Assembly: GCA_018136815.1 (NCBI GenBank) | Contig: CM030941.1 | Span: 172,439 to 236,438 of the forward strand | Length of the DNA: 64,000 nucleotides | From: Isochrysis galbana | Lineage: Eukaryota; Haptophyta; Isochrysidales; Isochrysidaceae | Direction: 5' to 3' | Shown here: in pieces, positions 57,958-64,000 of the stretch | Layout: each line of letters begins with the position of its first letter | Position numbering within the stretch: the first letter of the stretch is position 1 | Notes under the pieces: model-generated | Databases searched by the model: none | What the model was told of the DNA's origin: nothing | The model's input: only the letters and a program-made list of their open reading frames with translations | Program-made: the position numbers and the translations under genes

Positions 57958-59712
57958 TCATTTGGACACCTGGTTGAGCCAAGCGCACAGCGCTGCGAGC
58001 ACCTCGGCAAAGGAGTGCACCTCCCTGCCATCGCCGAGCGGCGGGCCGATGCCGCCCATCCACTGCGCCCATCGAAAAGGCATGGCCTGGCCCATCGCCT
58101 CCACTCCGGCGGCGGACGATTCGGCCCCGACGCCGTCGGTTGCCTGCTCTTGCCCACCTGGTCCTTGTGCGAGGAGTAGGCAGCGCTCGTCGGGCAATCC
58201 ACGGGCGTCATCATCTACGGTGAGGGCATGGGGGGCGGTTGCATCGTAACAGGCTGGCTGGCATTCGGCTAGAGCAACGCGGAGCAGGCGAGCTCGCAGC
58301 GCATCACATGCGCGCGTCGCGCCCAAGGGAAGGCCAAGCCACCTGGGAAGAGGGTGCGCAGGCGTTGCTCCATCTTTGGCGGCAAGGGCATGCCGCGCGG
58401 GCCAAGAGCAGTGACGCCGATCATATGCGGGCCCGCGTGATACGAGAAAGACAGTGCGCAGCCGTCGCCGGGCGCGCGTAGCGTCACGCCGAGCGGTTCA
58501 GGCGCGAAAAGGCTCGCGTCCTTGGGCGCGAGCAAGTCGTCGATGGTGAGCGTGGGTAGCGGGGCGGCGGGTGCTTCCTCACAGCCGGTGGCCCAGGCCG
58601 AAAGCAGCGCGACTGCCGCTCGCCACAGGCAGAAGAGCGGGTCGGGCAGCGCGGCGGCGCGCTCGGCTCCGCAGGCTGGTTCGTGCGGCGGTGGCGCTGT
58701 CAGCTCCGTCTTGAGGCCTTGCGCAGCGAAGAGGATGGCGTCGAGCTGGGTGCGCGAAGCGGCGGCAAGCGCGCGCTGCGCAGCTGTGGTGCCCACTCTT
58801 CTCCGCTTCTCCGCCTGCACCTCCTCGCGCTGGGCGCCCAGCCGGATCCTCTCATCATGCTCAACAACAAGCCGCTGCAGCATCTCGCCGTGCGGCTCCC
58901 TCGCCGGCGGTGCGCCGTTTCGTGCAGCAATGGCGGCGGCCTCGGAGGCAGAGACGAGTCCATCGGGCAGGCGCAACGTCTCTGCCTCGCGCCGTGCCTC
59001 CGCAATCCCCTGCGCCGCACGCGCGCGAGCGTACTGCAGACAGCGCACCTGTAGGCAAAGGAAGGCGTGAGGGAAGAGTTCAACGAGCGGACAGGGCAAA
59101 GGATTGCTCGAAAGCTCCTCTCCCTCATGCTCGATGGGCTGCACGAACATGAAGGATTGGTGCTTCCCCATGGCCCGAACGGATGGCCGGAATACCCCCG
59201 CGCTGATGGCGGAGAGGGGAACGTGTGGCCGCGAGAGAGAGGCTGGAAGGGGGGCGGTCTGCTCAAATACCTCTCTCGCTCAGCCGCTCTCCCTCCCTTC
59301 CCCCTGCCCTTTCCCCTCCTCCCCTACACTGCTCCCCTCCACCCCCAATCACGCCCCTCCCCTCCCAGCCCCAATCGATGGAGCAGCCCCTGACCGCTCG
59401 GCCACTCTCTCCCCGTCACCCTGCCCTTTCGCCTCCTCCCCTGAGCTCCCTCCTCCCCCTTCCCCCCCCCAAGGCCCCTCCCCTCTCAGTCCCAATCGGC
59501 AGATCCCCTGACTGCACCTCTTCCTCCGCCGCCTCAACTCTCTCTCTCTCTTCCCGGTGAGGGACGGCGGCAGCGAGCGCGGCGTCGGTCTGCTCGGCAC
59601 GCAACGCGATCAGATGCACCGCTCCCCGAGGGAGGAGCGTGCCCGTCTCCTCTCCACTCGCCTTGGCCTCCATCAGCTCGGAGAGGAAGGAGCGGAATGC
59701 GGCCGCCGCCAT
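57958..59712 (-). CDS. THOC5: THO complex subunit 5-like protein, three exons
   Basis: The exons on the minus strand are 59712-59518, 59048-58343 and 58214-57958, all GT-AG. They sum to 1158 bases and give 385 residues in frame. The start (FLSELMEAKASGE, then HLIALRAEQTDAA) matches the helical N-terminus of THOC5/FMIP proteins. After the first junction comes VRCLQYARARAAQGIAEARR, the 'LQYE...EI..C' helix. Near the second junction RLRTLFPDDDARGLPDE resembles the 'LFPDDTG..LP' motif of plant THO5, and RWAQWMGGIG near the end resembles the 'YRWAQ.LAG' motif. THOC5 belongs to the THO/TREX complex, which couples transcription to mRNA export in the nucleus. The protein is much shorter than plant or animal THOC5, so the C-terminal domain is reduced. 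Moderately sure of the family. Confidence 0.72.
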
Positions 59713-60180
59713 AGGGCCACACAGAGGCGAGAAGGGGGGGGGTCCTGAGTTGTATAGTAAAGTAGAACCCAAGGCGATAGGATGTACTTCCTCTCTCGTG
59801 GCACGTCGTGGATGGGGTGTGAGTTGTTAGGGCGGTCTAACATGGTTTTTTTTGATTAGGGGTGAGAAAATGACCATCTCACGAGTGAGGAAATTTGAGG
59901 GGTTTTTTTCAGTAGAAAGTTCCCAATACACAATACACCCAACCAACACATACACAAACGCAGGACCCATTATTAGTATTAGTAATGGTGTAACACTATA
60001 AGTATAAGGGGGGGGGCTGAGCTACTCTCGGGAGTTTTTTTTTCGCGTTTCAAGTGAATCTCAGAACTACGGTGGCGGCCGCCCCGGTCGGAGGGCTGCC
60101 GAGGCTGCCGGTCACCTCGGAGGCCACATCAGCAAGCCTCATGCCACGCTCAGGTGTGCGCCGCGCTCCCACACCCCCTG
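59713..60180. other. No recognisable gene
   Basis: The 5' flank of the THOC5-like gene and left flank of the hAT element. The right edge is GGAGTCCT (60181-60188), the hAT target duplication. Confidence 0.5.
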
Positions 60181-60188
60181 GGAGTCCT

Positions 60189-63079
60189 CCTAGGTGGGAA
60201 ACACAGCCAGAAGGTTTCCAAACACAGCAAAAACAGGCTGTTTTTGGCTTTCATAGAAACACAGCCAAAAACAGTCCAAAAAACATTGATACCGGTGGGG
60301 GGGCCTCCCCCTGCGCCACTTGCGCGACGCTGCGACGCTCCTCCCTCTTCTCCGGCTGCGCGCTCCCGCTCCCCCCCCTCCTCCCTCTCCTCAATCCCCA
60401 TGTTCAACCCTAACCCCGACCGTGCCTCGCGCGCGCGAGGCGCGCGCAATGAGGAGGAGGAGGACGCAGCCAATCGTGCCGAGGCGCCTCGGCAGCTGCC
60501 CGCCGCACCGCGCCTCCAGTGGGCGGCGCTCCTAGATGGAGCGCGAGGCCATGGGCAAAGGGCAGACGCACGACAAGACCAAGACCAAGACGAGGAGGAG
60601 CAGGAGGAGCAAGTGCCTGCGCGTTCGCGCGGCAGGGAGGCGCCAGGCATCTTTGGCGTGTTGCCAACGCGTGCAACAGGACTGAGCCAGCCCTTGCTGC
60701 AGGGAGCGCGCAAGCGCTCGCTTGCTGCGAGGCGCTCCGATCCAGTTTGGGCGTGCGTGCTCATTGTCGAAGAGGAAGATCCCAACCACCCTATGTGGCG
60801 GTGCATCGGCTGCGGGGTGCAGCGGCGCGGCAGCGCAACAAGGGTTGCCGACCATGTGCTGGGTCGCAACCAGTCTGCACGGTGCCCGGCAGATGATTCG
60901 TCTTTCTTGGCGCTGGTTGAGAAGGTGCGCGCCAATGAGGATGACAAGGGAGCGAGGAAGCGGAAGAAGGTGGCTGTGAGGGAGGTGGACCAGGCGGCAG
61001 CGGCGGCGCTCGCAGCCGGCCAGTCTTGGAGTGTGCCTTTAGCACGGGGGAGGGGAGGGGGAGGGCAGGGGCAGGGTGTGCTTCAGTTCGATGCGGCGTC
61101 GAAGCAATTGTGTGATGGTGCGATTGCGGAAATGTTTTATGCTTGTAACATCCCGGCGGCTGTGGCAGACCACCCAAAGTTCAAGGCTATGGTAGCGGCG
61201 CTGAAAATGGCACATCCGTCGTACAAGGGCCCAAATCGGAAGAGTCTATTGGGCCCATTGCTCACTGATACCGTCGAGAGGTTGCAACGCGAGATAGAGC
61301 CTTTGCGGCAGTTGCTGTTCAGCAAAGGCTGCTCAATACTCTCAGATGGGTGGGATAACGTCAAGAAGGACCATCTCATCAATTTCTTGTACGGCAATCC
61401 CGGCTGCATGCTGTTTGATGGCACCGTCAAGGTGAAGAGTGATGACACAGAAAATGCTGAGTTTGTGGCGGAGTTGCTTCGTCAGCGTATCGAGCGGCAT
61501 GGTCGTTTGTGCTTCGTCCAAGTGGTGACCGACACTTGTAGCACGATGAAGGCAGCTTGGAAAATTTTGGAAAGGCATTACAAATGGCTCACGCCGACGT
61601 GCTGCGGGACTCATGTGGTGAGTCTTGAGCTCAAAGACTTTGCCAAAGTTGATGAAGTGGCAGCCGTCATTGCAAAGGTCGGCATTGTCTTATCTCTCTT
61701 TTGGGGCCGCACCAGGTGGCCGCGAATGAAGCTGAGGGAGATGATTGCAGCAAATCATGGGTCAAACTTTGGGTTGTATCGCGCAAAGCAAACTCGATTT
61801 GCGGGGAAATACCGAGAGATGTCCCGAATGTTGCGTGTGAAGACTGAGCTTCATTCAACAAGTGGTTGTCACGATGGAGTATTCGGCGCATAAGTTCTCG
61901 TCCCGGGGACATTCTCTCACTGCGGATGATGAGGAGGCCCTTGATGTAGAGATAGGGAGGAAGGTAAAAGCAATTGTGCTTGATGAGGAGGGTTTTTGGA
62001 AACCTCTCACAACGGTTCTCCATGTGGCCATGCCTCTCGTCAAGCTTCTCCGTTTGCTGGACAGCAACACTTTTTGCATGGGCAAGGTGTATGACCGCAT
62101 GTTCACAATTGGGCAACGGATCGAATCAATGCAAGGTAAGGTCCCATGGTGCAAGGACTTGGCAAAAATTCACGCCGAACGCTGGGAGTATCTACACTCG
62201 CCAATGCACGCTGCGGCATATGCTTTGGATCCTCAATTCATGAACACGGTGGGTGATTTGGATGAGGCCACCACGGATGGTCTGCACGTCATTTTTGACC
62301 GCTTGTGTTTGCGCGATGCAATCCTGGCCGCTGCCAACCAAGACGAGGCTTGGCAGAAATATACCTATTCGACTCCCGAGGTGGTTCAACGAGTGGCACA
62401 AGTTGAGCGAGAATTTGTCGTCTTCCAAAGTTGCCAAGGCGCCTTCTCTCGACCATCTGCACTCGAAAACGCGAAGGAGATGGAGCCATCTCAATGGTGG
62501 ACCATCTATGGCAAGCATGTTCCGTTGCTTGCTTCTTTGGCGCAACATGTCCTTTCACAACCAGCAGCTGCGTCTGCTGCTGAACGCAATTGGTCAGTGT
62601 ACGGACAGATTCACACTCAACATCGGTCGAGTATGAGCCATCATGTTGCGGACAAGCTTGTCTATTGTCACGAAACTATGCATGTGCAGATGCGCGTGCA
62701 AAGCGCTCAATGGTCTCCCGATGTTGCAAAGTGGGACAGCGACGACGACAGTGACGGCGAAGACGATTGGCTTGCTGATGAGTCTGTTATTCCAAGTGAG
62801 GAGATGGTCCGTCAGCTACTTGTCTAACGTCTAACTAAGTACTAAGTAAGGGTATTGATTGTTGATTGGGAAGAGCAAGTGACAAGTGAGCCATGAATAT
62901 TAATTGATACGTGCGCGCACACACGCACACATGCACCCGCCACCGCGCACGGCGCTGTCACGAGTGGGCGCACCCCCGTACAAACACGGTACCTAAAACG
63001 GAGGGGATTTGAAACACGGTAAAAACAGGCTGTTTTTGGCCTCCGTAGAAACACGGCAAACACGGGTTTCCCACCTAGG
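60189..63079 (+). mobile_element. Complete hAT transposon with 8-bp TSD
   Basis: The element is 2891 bp. It begins CCTAGGTGGGAAAC and ends with the exact inverse, GTTTCCCACCTAGG. The 8-bp duplication GGAGTCCT flanks it at 60181-60188 and 63080-63087. Subterminal AAAACAGGCTGTTTTTGGC palindromes occur at both ends (about 60231-60250 and 63025-63043) and are likely transposase-binding sites. One transposase gene fills the interior. Confidence 0.92.
60400..62827 (+). pseudogene. hAT transposase with one frameshift
   Basis: From the first in-frame Met inside the element (60400), the first frame runs to about 61855 and the rest continues in another frame to 62827. A one-base change near 61855-61865 is enough to explain the break. 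The parts in order are a basic/acidic N-terminus; a BED-type zinc finger (WRCIGCGVQRRGSATRVADH, then C); the DUF659-like catalytic start (GCSILSDGWDNVKKDHLINF, VQVVTDTCSTMKAAW); a central insertion region (ALDPQFM); and the hAT dimerisation domain (PAAASAAERNWSVYGQIHTQ). Total length is about 805 residues, typical of hAT. The break may be a sequencing error or a recent mutation. The rest is intact, and the C-terminal motif differs from both remnants at 2.3-3.5 kb. Confidence 0.88.
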
Positions 63080-63087
63080 GGAGTCCT

Positions 63088-63552
63088 GCGGCCGTTCCTC
63101 CTTGCACCTGGCGGGCCCACACGCCTCTGGGGGGTTGGTTCGCGCATGCGCGCTCGCACCCCGCGGGGGGGGGGGGGGGGAGCCAGCCCGTGCTCCACAG
63201 CGCGAATTTTGTATATGCACAGACAGCCATACACATACTTGCCCATATCTCACAAACCCGCATGCACCAGCCTAACACCCCATCTATTCTCTGACTCGAG
63301 CTACGCCTCCTTTTGCACACGCAGGTACCAAGCGGCCGCTCACTTCGAGCACGGCGCTGGACGGCGACTGGCAGGTGGACAAAGTCGTGGGCATGGTTCG
63401 GCGCGGCAGCACCAACCACATCGCCATCCGTTGGAGTGGCTAAAGTCGCGTTCCGTCAAAAGAGGACCAGGTGGTTTTTCAACATATCTGTTTTCTTTTT
63501 AGTTATTAACAATAGTGGTACAAAACAAAGCTAATCGCCGTATACGAGATGT
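63088..63552. other. No recognisable gene
   Basis: A G-run at about 63167-63180. I see no coding signal I can support. Confidence 0.45.
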
Positions 63553-63870
63553 GCATAGAAACTTTTTCCTCTAAGGCCCACATTAACGTAAAGTCGCCGT
63601 ATACGAGATGTTTCGTTTACGCAGTACATGTGATTACTTGCAATCACTGTGCACGCCGTGCGTATGCGCATCGACTTCCCCCCTCGCGAGGGCGCCGTGC
63701 GTGCGCATAGAAACTTTTTCCCCTAAGGCCCACATTAACGTAAAGTAGCCATATACGAGATGTTTCGTTTGCGCAGCACGTGTGATTGCTTGCAATCATT
63801 GTGCACGCCGTGCGTATGCACATCGACTTCCCCCCCCCGCGGGGCGCCGTGCGTGCGCATAGCAACTTCC
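63553..63870 (+). repeat. 152-bp tandem repeat with family A hairpins
   Basis: GCATAGAAACTTTTTCC recurs at 63553 and 63705, with a degenerate third start (GCATAGCAACTTCC) at 63857, giving an exact 152-base period. Each unit carries CATTAACGTAAAGT, CATATACGAGATGTTTCG-like sequence, TGTGATTGCTTGCAATCA and the ACGCCGTGCGTATGC / GCGCCGTGCGTGCGC hairpin of repeat family A. Confidence 0.85.
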
Positions 63871-64000
63871 AGGAAGGTGCACGCCGTGCGTTCACTCTTT
63901 CCGCGGGGGGACTCTGGACGCAGAGGCGGTCGGGAACCGCGGGGGCACCCCTGGGACCGGGGAAAATATTACCGTATATTGCGAAAACACTAACGTAAAC
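63871..64000. other. No recognisable gene
   Basis: GC-rich edge of the window. It ends in ACACTAACGTAAAC, which resembles part of the 152-bp unit. Confidence 0.4.

Overview
This is a repeat-dense, GC-rich nuclear contig from a eukaryote. The evidence is GT-AG introns that restore reading frame in three genes, and eukaryotic families (RUN-PX protein, WD40 protein, THOC5-like THO subunit, polyamine-type APC permease). It also carries chromoviral, hAT and LINE elements. The mix of a membrane hybrid histidine kinase, an aspartyl/asparaginyl beta-hydroxylase and a plant-like THO subunit suggests a unicellular alga or related protist. I cannot name the taxon. Two runs of exactly 100 N (16787-16886, 53901-54000) are scaffold gaps.

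Layout. 1-4.8 kb: eroded repeats, including a non-autonomous hAT element with perfect 8-bp target duplications (2664-3588). 4.83-8.33 kb and 30.03-33.26 kb: two arms of an inverted duplication, each carrying a hybrid histidine kinase gene (4969-7287 minus; 30811-33126 plus). Between the arms are two MITE candidates, dispersed repeats and one large Ty3/gypsy chromovirus (10266-27839) with 1397/1398-bp LTRs and a 5-bp target duplication, followed by a LINE fragment. 33.3-40.9 kb: a spliced aspartyl/asparaginyl beta-hydroxylase-like gene and retroelement debris. 41.0-43.6 kb: a four-exon WD40 gene. 44.2-47.0 kb: remains of a second chromovirus and another LINE fragment. 47.9-54.4 kb: a divergent gene pair (RUN-PX protein; APC permease) around a minisatellite. 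54.7-56.9 kb: a small non-coding LTR element (TRIM/LARD type). 58.0-59.7 kb: a three-exon THOC5-like gene. 60.2-63.1 kb: a complete hAT transposon with one frameshift. 63.5-63.9 kb: a 152-bp tandem repeat.

The most interesting object is the chromovirus. Between gag and protease it carries a cytosine-C5 DNA methyltransferase-like domain of the compact phage/bacterial type, with catalytic Pro-Pro-Cys and Glu-Asn-Pro motifs intact. gag and pol lie in one frame separated by a single TAG, and gag begins inside the LTR. About 3.6 kb of the element (13210-16785 and 16887-20459) appears twice, on either side of the first gap. This is most simply an uncollapsed contig overlap, so the real element is probably about 13.9 kb. 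The TRIM/LARD element shares the 13-base polypurine tract TTAAGTCGGGGGG with the chromovirus and may be mobilised by it.
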